This document shows positions 16,331-25,448 of a stretch of 64,000 bases of DNA, piece by piece (the stretch's first letter is position 1; every line of letters starts with the position of its first letter). The notes below the pieces were generated by a model that saw only the letters and a list, made by a program, of their open reading frames with translations, was not told the origin of the DNA and searched no databases. Source of the DNA: an uncultured Alphaproteobacteria bacterium (GTDB lineage: Bacteria; Pseudomonadota; Alphaproteobacteria; Rs-D84); the NCBI GenBank assembly GCA_944392565.1, contig CALXWX010000001.1, positions 127,444-191,443 of the forward strand, written 5' to 3'. The position numbers and the translations under genes were made by a program.

Positions 16331-16370
16331 GCAAATTTTTTGTCGGCAGATATGTTATTATAATTTATTT
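16331..16370. repeat. Inverted partial copy closing the array
   Basis: AAATTTTTTGTCGGCA (from 16334) is the reverse complement of TGCCGACAAAAAATTT in the last unit. The following ATAATTTATTTTTA mirrors the unit start. The last unit and this copy can form one long AT-rich hairpin directly after efp. Confidence 0.85.
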
Positions 16371-16374
16371 TTAT

Positions 16375-16944
16375 TTATTTTGCGCGTTCGACATATTCCA
16401 GGGTTTCAGTATTTACCACTATCTTTTCGCCTTGTTCAATAAATAATGGCACTTGAACACGAACACCATTATCCAAGATTGCAGGTTTGCCGCCACTGCT
16501 GGATACGGTTTGTCCCTTTAACGCTGGTTCTGTTTCTTCAACGGTCGCAATAACTGTCTTTGGCAACGAAACAGATACCGGTTGCCCTTCGACAAAATTC
16601 ACTTTGACCATCATTTCCGGCGCCAAGAATTTCATTTGTTCGCCCAACGAATCAACCGACACAGTGAATTGTTCATAATTAGTCAAATTCATGAAATATG
16701 CATCTGTGCCATCTGAATACAGATATTGGCAATCAATATCTTCGACCATTAATTTTTCAACTTTGTCTTCGGCACGCCAACGATCATTACCCTTGTTTCC
16801 CGAATCAATATCGCGCAAGTCCGCCTGAACAAATGCACCACCCTTGCCTGGTTTAACCTTGGTAATAGACATAACAGAATAGCGTTTACCATTGTGTGAA
16901 ATAACCCAACCCACACGCATATCATTTGCAATATATGACGCCAT
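16375..16944 (-). CDS. efp: Translation elongation factor P
   Basis: 189 aa. EF-P relieves ribosome stalling at polyproline. The three-domain layout is complete: the N-terminal KOW-like domain with the modification loop KPGKGGAF, whose Lys is residue 34 as in other EF-Ps, then two OB domains ending LFIEQGEKIVVNTETLEYVERAK. The stop codon is beside the inverted end of the tandem array, so the array probably forms the 3' end of its mRNA. No lysyl-modification gene (epmA/B) is in the window. Confidence 0.95.
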   Translation of the reverse strand: MASYIANDMRVGWVISHNGKRYSVMSITKVKPGKGGAFVQADLRDIDSGNKGNDRWRAEDKVEKLMVEDIDCQYLYSDGTDAYFMNLTNYEQFTVSVDSLGEQMKFLAPEMMVKVNFVEGQPVSVSLPKTVIATVEETEPALKGQTVSSSGGKPAILDNGVRVQVPLFIEQGEKIVVNTETLEYVERAK

Positions 16945-17004
16945 TATATACCCCCTTGTAATTTGTTCAGATTATAAAGTTATGCTTTCCCCCGTGCAAG
17001 ACAT

Positions 17005-17550
17005 TTATTGCCCCGCACGCTTGTGCGCCCAATAACGGTCAATACTTTCCATAATCAGTTTATCCGCGGTCGCGCGATCCGCCCAGCCGGTAACCTTGGA
17101 CCAAGAATTTGGTTGCAAATCTTTATAGTGCTGAAAGAAATACTCTATTTTAGACCGCAAAATCGCCGGCAATTGTTCAATATATTCGGTTTTTGTGTAA
17201 AACGGATCAATATTATCGCGCGGAACACAAATAATTTTTTCATCCCCGCCGGCTTGATCTTCCATTAACAATGCACCGATTGGACGCACTTCGATTAAAA
17301 CACCGGGACGCAACGGCGCATTACACACAACCACGCAATCCAACGGATCACCATCATCCCCCAATGTTCCCGGGAAATACCCATAGTTTGCCGGATATGC
17401 CATTGGCGTATGCAAAATTCTGTCAACACGCAACAGACCTGTTTCTTTATTTATTTCATATTTTACATAACCATTTTCTGGAACCTCTATAATTGCATTC
17501 ATCTTTTTCGGTGGTTCCTTGCCTGGTACAATTTCTTCTAGTGCTGTCAT
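17005..17550 (-). CDS. ppa: Inorganic pyrophosphatase (family I)
   Basis: Hydrolyses PPi to drive biosynthesis. The ATG at 17550 (181 aa) has AAGGAT at proper spacing; the open frame extends 21 codons further but without a ribosome-binding site. The signature DGDPLDCVV with its three metal-binding Asp is present, as are YPANYGYFPGTL, DEKIICVP and the C-terminal YFFQHYKDLQPNSWSKVTGW. It lies between efp and dnaN on the same strand, each with its own leader. Confidence 0.95.
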   Translation of the reverse strand: MTALEEIVPGKEPPKKMNAIIEVPENGYVKYEINKETGLLRVDRILHTPMAYPANYGYFPGTLGDDGDPLDCVVVCNAPLRPGVLIEVRPIGALLMEDQAGGDEKIICVPRDNIDPFYTKTEYIEQLPAILRSKIEYFFQHYKDLQPNSWSKVTGWADRATADKLIMESIDRYWAHKRAGQ

Positions 17551-17633
17551 AATCTTTATCCTTAATCTATAAATTTCCGGCGCAAATCTTATCATAAAAA
17601 ATACAAATTTCAATATTGTTTTGCAAAAATAAA

Positions 17634-17655
17634 AAATCCCGCATATGCGGGATTT
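17634..17655 (-). terminator. Terminator after dnaN
   Basis: AAATCCCGC-ATAT-GCGGGATTT followed by T6 on the minus strand. Confidence 0.85.
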
Positions 17656-17672
17656 AATAACACAGCCCCATA

Positions 17673-18791
17673 TTACATACGCATCGGCATTAATACAAAT
17701 AATGCGTCTGTATTTTTATCTGTTGACTTAATAATTGTTGGCGATAATGGATCTTGCATTTCCATTTGGAATTTTTCGCCTTCGACCTGGCTGGCAACAT
17801 CCATCAAGAACTTTACATTAAATACAACTGTAAAAGAACTGTCCCCATTATATTCAATATCTAATTCCTGGGTTGCGGTTCCAGCATCTGGGCTGGACGC
17901 ATTAACAACCAATTTATTCATTGAAAATGTCAATTGAACAGATTTTGTTTTATCCACACTGGCAACAGAAACCAAATCCACAGCGTTCAAGAACTGCTTT
18001 CTGTCCAAAATTGCGATTTTATCATTACCCTTTGGAATAACGACACGATAATTTGGATACTGCGCATCAACCAATTTACTGGTCAATGTCGCCGCCCCAA
18101 TAACAAAACGCGCCTTGGTATCTGACAATTCAACCATTACATCATCAACGGTTGCATCTTCTAGTAATTTAGACAATTCACCAATCACACGGCGTGGCAA
18201 AATTACAGACGGCATTTCCACACTGCCCGCCGGCGCCGGCATTGCACACAACGCCATACGCTGGGCATCTGTTGCAACAGCAGTTAACATTTTTTCCTTG
18301 CCTTCATCCGATATATGGAAATAAATTCCGCCCAAGTGATATCGTACATCATCTGTTGGAATTGCAAATTTTGTCTGATTAATCAAGTGTGCCAAATCAC
18401 CTGTTGTCATTTGGAATTTTGTCGTTAAATTGCTGCCCGCCATTGCCGGGAAATTTTCTGCGGGCAATGTCGGCAAACGAAACACCGCACGACCACTGGA
18501 AACAACCAATTGATCCCCAGATTGCTTGAAACTGATTTCTGCATCATCAGGCAATTTACGAACAATGTCATATAACATCTGTACCGGAACAGTTGTTTTA
18601 CCACCCAATGTAATATCCGCAGCAACATGTTCAACCAATTCCAAATCAACATTTGTTGCCGATAAAATTAAATCATCTGCTACTTCTAACTTAACATTCA
18701 TTAAAATCGGCAAAGTCGCGCGTTTTTCAACAATAGACTGCATATGCCCCAGCGCACGAATCAAAACCTGACGAAATACTGAAAATTCCAT
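17673..18791 (-). CDS. dnaN: DNA polymerase III sliding clamp (beta subunit)
   Basis: 372 aa, the normal length of three clamp domains. It shows the family features: N-terminal ALGHMQSIVEKRATLPILMNV, then VSSGRAVFRLPTLPAENFP, central RYHLGGIYFHISD..MLTAVATDAQRMA, and the C-terminus ending in ALFVLMPMRM (MPMR signature). The clamp ties Pol III to DNA at the fork. Unusually it is neither next to dnaA (32449) nor recF: its neighbours are ppa and cdaA. Confidence 0.96.
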   Translation of the reverse strand: MEFSVFRQVLIRALGHMQSIVEKRATLPILMNVKLEVADDLILSATNVDLELVEHVAADITLGGKTTVPVQMLYDIVRKLPDDAEISFKQSGDQLVVSSGRAVFRLPTLPAENFPAMAGSNLTTKFQMTTGDLAHLINQTKFAIPTDDVRYHLGGIYFHISDEGKEKMLTAVATDAQRMALCAMPAPAGSVEMPSVILPRRVIGELSKLLEDATVDDVMVELSDTKARFVIGAATLTSKLVDAQYPNYRVVIPKGNDKIAILDRKQFLNAVDLVSVASVDKTKSVQLTFSMNKLVVNASSPDAGTATQELDIEYNGDSSFTVVFNVKFLMDVASQVEGEKFQMEMQDPLSPTIIKSTDKNTDALFVLMPMRM

Positions 18792-18921
18792 TATATGCTC
18801 CTGTATAAATATTTTCGTCCCTACATTCTTTTCAATTCAGTTTATCAAAAAACCCCGATTCGGCGCAAGGACAAATCCAGTCAAATTCACACGACAAAAA
18901 TAAATTATGTACAAAAAAAGA

Positions 18922-18941
18922 CACCATCAAAAATGATGGTG
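18922..18941 (-). terminator. Terminator after cdaA
   Basis: CACCATC / GATGGTG hairpin with a T7 run on the minus strand. Confidence 0.75.
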
Positions 18942-18962
18942 CTTTATATTTAAATATAATAT

Positions 18963-19721
18963 TTATTTTGCCATAACTTTTTCCAATTTCGCGCGCAATT
19001 TTTTCATATCATCATATTTTGTGAATTTCCCCTTTTCTGCAATTGAAATATCACCACTTTCTTCGGACACAACCAACACCGTTGCACTGGAAACTTCTGA
19101 TAATCCCAACGCCGCGCGATGACGGGTTCCATATTTCCAATTTAAATTATTTTTCGACAGCGGCAATATCCCCCCTGCATACGCGATACGATTTTTTTCA
19201 ATTATAACCGCCCCATCATGCAATGGCGTTTTATTAAAAAATATCGTCAACAGCAATTCACTGGAAATAATCGCATCAATTGCAACACCTGGCTTTTCAA
19301 TTGCGCTTTCATCCAATGTACTTGGAAAAACAATCAATGCGCCCGTATGTTTCGCAGACATATATTCAACCGCCGACACAATCGCATCCAGTGATTTGGT
19401 ATCTTTGTTTTCAATTCCCCCGCGCCGAAACAAACGCCGCCATTCATCAATATTACCCATCAACGCCATAAATTTACGCAATTCTGGTTGAAACACAACA
19501 ATCAAACTGATGGACAAGAACAATGCAGTCCAATGCAAAAAAGTTCCCAACAAATCCAAATGCGCCCATGTCAATATAAAACTGACACCCCATAACAATG
19601 CCAACCCAAACAGTCCGCGCACCAATCGTTCTGATGAAGTATTTTGAATAAAACTTCTATAAAACAGCCACAACAGAACAATAATTATTAATATTTGAAT
19701 TAACGCAATCCAATTAAACAC
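18963..19721 (-). CDS. cdaA: Membrane-bound diadenylate cyclase (CdaA/DacA type)
   Basis: Makes cyclic di-AMP from two ATP. Three N-terminal TMs (~residues 7-25, 35-55, 58-80) precede the DAC domain. Both catalytic signatures are intact: DGA in TPLHDGAVII and RHR in YGTRHRAALGLSE. The start is GTG at 19721, two bases after the stop of the AsmA gene, with GGGGG inside the end of that gene, so translation is coupled. c-di-AMP synthesis is standard in Firmicutes and rare in Alphaproteobacteria. No CdaR (YbbR) or GlmM gene adjoins; the upstream partner is an AsmA-like protein. Confidence 0.9.
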   Translation of the reverse strand: MFNWIALIQILIIIVLLWLFYRSFIQNTSSERLVRGLFGLALLWGVSFILTWAHLDLLGTFLHWTALFLSISLIVVFQPELRKFMALMGNIDEWRRLFRRGGIENKDTKSLDAIVSAVEYMSAKHTGALIVFPSTLDESAIEKPGVAIDAIISSELLLTIFFNKTPLHDGAVIIEKNRIAYAGGILPLSKNNLNWKYGTRHRAALGLSEVSSATVLVVSEESGDISIAEKGKFTKYDDMKKLRAKLEKVMAK

Positions 19722-19723
19722 TT

Positions 19724-21826
19724 TTATACCCCCTGATTATTTTTATTATTTAAAATTTCTGATGCTAAATCCGCAACTGGTCTGCCCATCCATTCTGGAT
19801 CCCCCCGCCGTACCGGCGCACCGCGTTCCAGCGCTGTTTCACACGGATTATCATCCGCCAACCAATTTTCTAATAAATCACCCGCCAGCAATCCAACCCC
19901 GGCACCCGCAACCAAACCGATCCCCCCGGTAAATGGCGCCAACAACAAACCAATTCCCGTGGCAGACGCGACCTTGCCAGCAACCGCCGCCCCACTGATA
20001 CGAATTGTTGGTTCTGCTAAATTACCTGTTATTTCAATAGAATTCACAACATTTCCTGTCAACGACAATTTTAATCCGCGTACCGGCACCGTTGTCAACG
20101 CCAATTGAATATCTTCTTTACCTAAATCCAAACTGCCCGCCAGCCTGATATTTATCGCATTTGTTTCAACGGCAACCCCATTTTGTGTTTCTGCCAAACC
20201 TTCGCGTAATTTTGTATTAACAACCGCGCACGATATTTTTATCTGGTTATACTTTTTTTCTGAACTGAACAAATCCTGGATGCTATGCCGCAATGTTGTC
20301 AAGAAATCAGTCCCATACATATTTGCAACCAATGCCGAATGTGCATATCCTGGCGCCACAGAATATACCTGAACAGGTCCTGTTATTGTTTGCATCCATT
20401 CTGACATTGTTGAACCACTGGCTTCTACATATGTATCAAAATTCATTGGCAATTCAGAAATAAAATCACTGATATGAATTTGATTCAACAATGTTCCAAT
20501 AACAACATTACGCCCCGCCCCGCCCATTTTTACATACATGCATCCATCTGGTCCGATATTCACATTTGCCGCCGCGTTAACATCACCACCGGCAAATTCC
20601 ACCGCCGTATCAATCCGTGCCACACCGTCTGTCAATTTTACCGTCAAATCAATATCCTTGATATCAATATCACGATACACAACCAGACTATCTATCATTG
20701 CATGCAAATTTAAATTGAATTTCAAGAATTCAGACCCAAACAACGGTATATCTTTAAATACATTTAATTCTCTATCTGGGCGCCGCCAGCTTTTATCATA
20801 TAAATCTGGGAACAATTCCATCAAATTCACAGATTTTGATTCTAAATTCACATTCAATACCGGTTTCACCCCAGACCAATCAATTCCCCCAGAAAAACCA
20901 ATTTGCGTTCCGCGAACCGTAACAGATGAATTTCTGAATGTCAGTTTTTGCCAATCAAATCCACCAGATATATCAACCTTCATCTTTGGCATTGATGCCA
21001 AATTCAGATTAAATACATCACCAACTGCGGCAATATCTGGAATATCACCCTTTACAATAAAATCAATTGGCGCCTTGCTTGTTCCTTCCAGTGCAACATT
21101 TGCAATTAACGCATCCCCCCCTGTGGCAAAGGCTATCTTCATTGGATAAACCTTGCGTTCTGAATTGTATTTTGAAAACGATATAATAAATGGAAATACA
21201 TCTGTATCAGATTTTACCCACCCACTGTATTCACGACTGTCATCGCGCGGAATAAATCTTAACTGAAATCCATTAATTGAATATTTCGCACCCAATAAAT
21301 CCAGATTTATATTCTGAATTTCAATTCCGCCCAATCCCGGTTCAACAAATGGATAATCAGATGGCGCCACCACCTTTTCCGTTGCATTATCTGTACCAGA
21401 ATCTGAATTTTTTAATATACTGGATAGTATTGATAATTCACCCTGGTCATTTTGTTCTATACACACTGTGGCATCATATACTTTTATATCTTGAATTGTT
21501 GGTCTGTCTTGGAATAACGAAATTAAATCCAGTGTAACATCTATTTTTTTTGCACTGAATGCATCATCATGCGATGCCCAATCTGCATTTGGAATACGCA
21601 CTTGATTCAGTTCTATTTGTGGTCGCAAAGATAATTTCCATGACACCGCACCATCAATTTCCACCGGCAATCCGGTGGCATCCCGCAATACCGCCAATAC
21701 ATTCCCACGCAAAGTTTCCAAGTTTATCTGGGACAACGCGATCACAACTGCCACCACCAGCCCCATAATAAACAAGACCATAACACGCATAATTGCAAAA
21801 AAAATACTTCTTTTCTTTTTTACCAT
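19724..21826 (-). CDS. AsmA-family envelope protein (700 aa)
   Basis: A basic N-terminus and single TM (residues ~8-32, IMRVMVLFIMGLVVAVVIAL) precede a large periplasmic AsmA domain that starts with the family feature GNVLAVLRDATGLPVEIDGAVSWKLSLRPQIELNQVRIPNA. Later comes the AsmA_2-like ETNAINIRLAGSLDLGKEDIQLALTTVPVRGLK. Near the end VAGKVASATGIGLLLAPFTGGIGLVAGAGVGLLAGDLL is a Gly-rich hydrophobic helix. AsmA relatives build beta-groove conduits for phospholipid transport to the outer membrane. Its stop lies two bases before the cdaA start. Confidence 0.88.
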   Translation of the reverse strand: MVKKKRSIFFAIMRVMVLFIMGLVVAVVIALSQINLETLRGNVLAVLRDATGLPVEIDGAVSWKLSLRPQIELNQVRIPNADWASHDDAFSAKKIDVTLDLISLFQDRPTIQDIKVYDATVCIEQNDQGELSILSSILKNSDSGTDNATEKVVAPSDYPFVEPGLGGIEIQNINLDLLGAKYSINGFQLRFIPRDDSREYSGWVKSDTDVFPFIISFSKYNSERKVYPMKIAFATGGDALIANVALEGTSKAPIDFIVKGDIPDIAAVGDVFNLNLASMPKMKVDISGGFDWQKLTFRNSSVTVRGTQIGFSGGIDWSGVKPVLNVNLESKSVNLMELFPDLYDKSWRRPDRELNVFKDIPLFGSEFLKFNLNLHAMIDSLVVYRDIDIKDIDLTVKLTDGVARIDTAVEFAGGDVNAAANVNIGPDGCMYVKMGGAGRNVVIGTLLNQIHISDFISELPMNFDTYVEASGSTMSEWMQTITGPVQVYSVAPGYAHSALVANMYGTDFLTTLRHSIQDLFSSEKKYNQIKISCAVVNTKLREGLAETQNGVAVETNAINIRLAGSLDLGKEDIQLALTTVPVRGLKLSLTGNVVNSIEITGNLAEPTIRISGAAVAGKVASATGIGLLLAPFTGGIGLVAGAGVGLLAGDLLENWLADDNPCETALERGAPVRRGDPEWMGRPVADLASEILNNKNNQGV

Positions 21827-21854
21827 TGCGGGTTTATTTTATACCTCCTGTGTA

Positions 21855-22826
21855 TCAAGGCAACTGAAATTCTAAAAATTTTATCACCGGGCGCATAAAT
21901 TCAGGAATTGGCGCCCGAAATGTCATTGTCTTACCAGTTGTTGGATGCCGAAATGTTAATTTATACGCCAACAAAAATAAATTATTTGTTGCCAACATTG
22001 AATGCAATGTTGGATCCAAATTTTTATCTGCACCGTACAGCATATCACCCACAATCGGTGCATGCAAACATAAGGCACTGTGTATACGCAACTGATGTGT
22101 ACGCCCTGTTTTTGGCGAAAATAAAACCCATGACAAATGCCCACCTGCCTGGGACAAAACATGATACTCTGTTATTGCCCGCTGGGGGCGCTGCCCTGTT
22201 CCGCCGTTAATTCTGGCGGGGCTGTCAAATACCTGACCTTTGACCATATAATTATCAATAACCCCATGCGCCGGTTTTACATCACCATTTAATAGCGCTA
22301 AATATTCTTTATGCGCTGTTTTTTCTTGAAATTCTTTGGATAACGCTTGGGCTGCGCGCTGATTTTTTGCAACAACCAAAACGCCACTGGTTTCCCTGTC
22401 CAACCTATGCACCAGCGCAATTTTATCATACGGGAACATCGCCGCCGCCATTTTATCAACAGATTTACGAATACCTGTGCCACCCTGAACCGCCAATCCA
22501 GCCGGCTTGTTAAACACAACAATATCATCATCACTATGAATAATACATTGGCGCAAATCTTCTAAATCTGCCAATGAAAAATGACTGCCTGATTCTGTTT
22601 TATGCGCAACAGGCTTTGCAAAACTGGACAATGTTGGCGGCACCCGCACAACATCACCCGCATGCAAAACTTCTTGCCCCCGGGCGCGTGATGAATTTAC
22701 ACGAATTTGCCCCCCACGACACAATTTATAAAATTCGCGTTGCGGCATTGCAGGGAACCGGCGCAAGAACCAGCGCAACAAACGCATTCCGTCTTCAACC
22801 TGTGAAATTTTAACTAATTCCGCCAT
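21855..22826 (-). CDS. rluC: Ribosomal large-subunit pseudouridine synthase, RluC/RluD family
   Basis: 323 aa. An S4-type RNA-binding segment (FYKLCRGGQIRVNSSRARGQEVLHAGDVVRVP, ~residues 33-65) is followed by the synthase domain. The catalytic motif ALVHRLDRETSGVLVVAK carries the nucleophilic Asp, and later FSPKTGRTHQLRIH is typical. Uridines 955/2504/2580 of 23S rRNA (RluC) are the likely target. RluD is the main alternative; RluC is favoured by the sequence just after the S4 domain, but I am not sure of the subfamily. Confidence 0.85.
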   Translation of the reverse strand: MAELVKISQVEDGMRLLRWFLRRFPAMPQREFYKLCRGGQIRVNSSRARGQEVLHAGDVVRVPPTLSSFAKPVAHKTESGSHFSLADLEDLRQCIIHSDDDIVVFNKPAGLAVQGGTGIRKSVDKMAAAMFPYDKIALVHRLDRETSGVLVVAKNQRAAQALSKEFQEKTAHKEYLALLNGDVKPAHGVIDNYMVKGQVFDSPARINGGTGQRPQRAITEYHVLSQAGGHLSWVLFSPKTGRTHQLRIHSALCLHAPIVGDMLYGADKNLDPTLHSMLATNNLFLLAYKLTFRHPTTGKTMTFRAPIPEFMRPVIKFLEFQLP

Positions 22827-22843
22827 GCGATATAATTCACGAT

Positions 22844-23308
22844 TTATTCGCCATATGTTATTTGAACAATATTTTCACCATTTGCGTTATCACAGTCACC
22901 AACCGCACCGCTTTCTGTACGATTTGACATTTCATATCCAACCGAACCTTCCCATCCCTTGGTTATAAAATATTCACAATCAGACTGCGACAATCCATTA
23001 ATAGAAATTATAAACTGACGCGTATTTGATGGATTAACAGAAATTTCATATGATCCACCATACGGGTTTTTATTCGTCATGCCAATTGCACCAAATATTG
23101 TTGAATTATTAATATTTGAATAATCATCAAATTCACTGAACATTTGACGAACCTGGGTTACCATTTGCAAAACCTCGTCATTAACCTCGTTTCTTTTTTG
23201 CATGTTCATTGCGCTGGAAATCGCAGCAATTGCACCAACAGTAATCACCCCCATAATTGCCAAAACACCCATCATTTCAATCATCGAACGACCAGATTCT
23301 TGAATCAT
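22844..23308 (-). CDS. Type IV prepilin-like protein (154 aa)
   Basis: The N-terminus MIQESGRSMIEMMGVLAIMGVITVG is a type IV prepilin leader: cleavage after Gly6 gives a mature pilin with Glu at position 5 and a hydrophobic alpha-1 helix. The rest is a globular pilin body with a late cysteine pair (SQSDCEYF and VGDCDNAN) that would form the D-region disulphide. It may be assembled by a type IVB machinery together with the PilN- and PilL-like proteins at 40922-43510. No prepilin peptidase is in the window. Confidence 0.75.
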   Translation of the reverse strand: MIQESGRSMIEMMGVLAIMGVITVGAIAAISSAMNMQKRNEVNDEVLQMVTQVRQMFSEFDDYSNINNSTIFGAIGMTNKNPYGGSYEISVNPSNTRQFIISINGLSQSDCEYFITKGWEGSVGYEMSNRTESGAVGDCDNANGENIVQITYGE

Positions 23309-23322
23309 TTTATATCCTCTAT

Positions 23323-23351
23323 TTGCTATTTAGTTTTTAATATTCTATCAT
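23323..23351 (+). promoter_or_regulatory. Promoter of uvrC; near-leaderless start
   Basis: TTGCTA (23323-23328), 17 bp, TATCAT (23346-23351). The predicted transcript starts at about the ATG (23359), and no Shine-Dalgarno precedes it. Confidence 0.5.
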
Positions 23352-23358
23352 AATTGGT

Positions 23359-24783
23359 ATGAATATTCAATTTTCTGATTTGATTGAAAATAGTCCCAAC
23401 GCCCCCGGCGTCTACAAGATGTACGATGCTGATGACAACCTGTTATATGTTGGCAAGGCTAAAAATTTATCCAATCGATTAAAACAATATATTGATATAT
23501 CCAAACTGGAATCACACAAACAGGTAATGCGCACAATGGTTGCGCGGGTTGATTGGGAAATAACCCCCACAGAATCAGACGCATTAATATTGGAACAACA
23601 TTTAATCAAGACGCTGAAACCAAAATATAACATAATGCTGACAGATGGGAAAATGTACCCGATGATTGCATTAACCCAATCAGAATACCCGCGTCTGTTA
23701 AAATTCCGTGGCAAGATATCCCAGCGTCGCGATGTTTATGGTCCATACCCATCGGTAAACGCGTTAAACGAAACAATAAAAACAATTCAAAAGGTATGCC
23801 AACTGCGTACATGTACAGATACATTTATGCGCAATCGTACGCGTCCATGCCTGTTATATCAAATTGGTCGATGCAGTGCGCCATGTACAATCCCCCAAAC
23901 ACATTATGCTGAAAATGTTGCGTTGGCGCGTCGAATTTTAACCGGCGACAGCGAACCAATAATTGCCGATTTAACAAAACAAATGAAAAAATATTCTGAT
24001 GCAATGGATTTTGAATCCGCGGCAATTATGCGCGATAAAATCGCAACATTAACCCAAACATCAAATCGCGGTATGCGGCGGAATCATGCATCCAGCGCGA
24101 ATTTTGACTGGGCGGGCGCATTTACCGACATGGAACAGTGGTTGGGGTTAAAAATCGAATGCGCCGGCGTATTTGATAATTCACACCTGTTCGGTAAAAG
24201 TCCCGTTGGTGCAATGATAACATTTGGTCCAAATGGATTTATAAAAACCGGATACAGACATTTTAAATTACGCGATGCCGCACGCGCAGGCAATGATATT
24301 GCCATGATGGCAGAATTTGTCCAGCGTGCAACCATGCGTGGTCCGAAACTGGATTTAATAATTGTTGACGGCGGACCCGCCCAATGGAACATCGCACATA
24401 AAACCGCACCAAACATACCAATACTGGGCGTGACCAAGGGCGTGGTTCGAAATGGCGATGAACATTTTATAATGCCCAATGGTTCTGTTTGCCATGATAT
24501 ACCAAAAGATTCGCGTCTGTTTTTGTTATTGCGCGCCGTTCGTGATGAAGCGCATCGTTTTGTCATAACATTTCATCGCACCGTCCGTGCAAAGCAAATG
24601 ACATCATCTGTACTGGATGAAATTGATGGCATTGGTCCAACGCGCAAACGCGCATTATTAACCCATTTTGGATCTGTACGCGCAATTGCCGATGCCAGCC
24701 TGGATGCATTGCGTCATGTCCCCGGGCTGGGCAATGCCGCCGCCGAAAAAATTTATGCCCATTTCCATACAGAAGTGATATAA
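23359..24783 (+). CDS. uvrC: Excinuclease ABC subunit C, short form
   Basis: Makes both incisions in nucleotide excision repair. The GIY-YIG nuclease (APGVYKMYD..LLYVGKAKNL), the Cys-rich RTRPCLLYQIGRCSAPC segment, a UVR motif (MDFESAAIMRDKIATL), the RNase H-like 3' nuclease (VFDNSHLFG, DLIIVDGGPAQW, VRDEAHRFVITFHR: D, D, H present) and two HhH motifs (DGIGPTRKRALLTHFG, VPGLGNAAAEKIYAHF) are all there in order. At 474 aa it is ~130 residues shorter than usual. The missing part lies between the UVR motif and the RNase H-like domain. All catalytic residues remain. Confidence 0.93.
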   Translation: MNIQFSDLIENSPNAPGVYKMYDADDNLLYVGKAKNLSNRLKQYIDISKLESHKQVMRTMVARVDWEITPTESDALILEQHLIKTLKPKYNIMLTDGKMYPMIALTQSEYPRLLKFRGKISQRRDVYGPYPSVNALNETIKTIQKVCQLRTCTDTFMRNRTRPCLLYQIGRCSAPCTIPQTHYAENVALARRILTGDSEPIIADLTKQMKKYSDAMDFESAAIMRDKIATLTQTSNRGMRRNHASSANFDWAGAFTDMEQWLGLKIECAGVFDNSHLFGKSPVGAMITFGPNGFIKTGYRHFKLRDAARAGNDIAMMAEFVQRATMRGPKLDLIIVDGGPAQWNIAHKTAPNIPILGVTKGVVRNGDEHFIMPNGSVCHDIPKDSRLFLLLRAVRDEAHRFVITFHRTVRAKQMTSSVLDEIDGIGPTRKRALLTHFGSVRAIADASLDALRHVPGLGNAAAEKIYAHFHTEVI

Positions 24784-24808
24784 TCCCGTTATATAAAGGA
24801 GTAAAATT

Positions 24809-25408
24809 ATGAAATTTTTCGTTAACTTTTTATCTGCGTTTCGCATTGCTGCGGCATTTGCAATAATACCAACATTAATGTTTGGACTGTATTGGACAAC
24901 ATTTATTTTATTTTTGCTGGGCGCATTATCTGATTGGTTTGATGGATTCTTGGCACGCAAATATAATGTATGCACAAAGTTGGGCGGTGTAATGGATCAT
25001 ATTGGTGATAAATTACTGGTTGTTAATACATTAATTATGTTAACTGTCATGACGCCCGTATGGTTTATTGTTGTACCTGTTATATTAATGATTGCCCGTG
25101 AATTATACATCAGTGGTCTGCGTGAATTCCTGGGGACCCAGAAAATTGAAATGCCTGTACCAAAGGCACGCTTTTCAATGGGTAAAATAAAAACAACCCT
25201 GCAAATGATTACAATAACTGCATTCTTGTTATTGTTCGCAATCAGCACAATGATTGTTAACACAGACAGTCGCCTGGTAATGTGGCTGGTTACAATCTTG
25301 CCATATATTGGTATATGGGGAATGTGGCTGTCTTTGCTGGCATCTGTATGGTCGGCAACCCAATATACATTTACATTTGCACAAAAGTTAAAGCAAATAA
25401 AAAAGTAA
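24809..25408 (+). CDS. pgsA: CDP-diacylglycerol-glycerol-3-phosphate 3-phosphatidyltransferase
   Basis: Commits CDP-diacylglycerol to phosphatidylglycerol and cardiolipin. It is a 199-aa membrane protein with the CDP-alcohol phosphatidyltransferase motif DWFDGFLARKYNVCTKLGGVMDHIGDK (DX2DGX2AR..GX3DX3D, all four Asp present) between TM1/2 and TM3. AAGGAG lies at ideal distance from the ATG. It follows uvrC by 25 bp, probably as an operon, a neighbourhood also known from other bacteria. Confidence 0.92.
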   Translation: MKFFVNFLSAFRIAAAFAIIPTLMFGLYWTTFILFLLGALSDWFDGFLARKYNVCTKLGGVMDHIGDKLLVVNTLIMLTVMTPVWFIVVPVILMIARELYISGLREFLGTQKIEMPVPKARFSMGKIKTTLQMITITAFLLLFAISTMIVNTDSRLVMWLVTILPYIGIWGMWLSLLASVWSATQYTFTFAQKLKQIKK

Positions 25409-25410
25409 TT

Positions 25411-25440
25411 AAAAATCCCATCAAAACGATGGGATTTTTT
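25411..25440 (+). terminator. Terminator after pgsA
   Basis: AAAAATCCCATC-AAAAC-GATGGGATTTTTT hairpin. Confidence 0.85.
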
Positions 25441-25448
25441 TCGTATAT

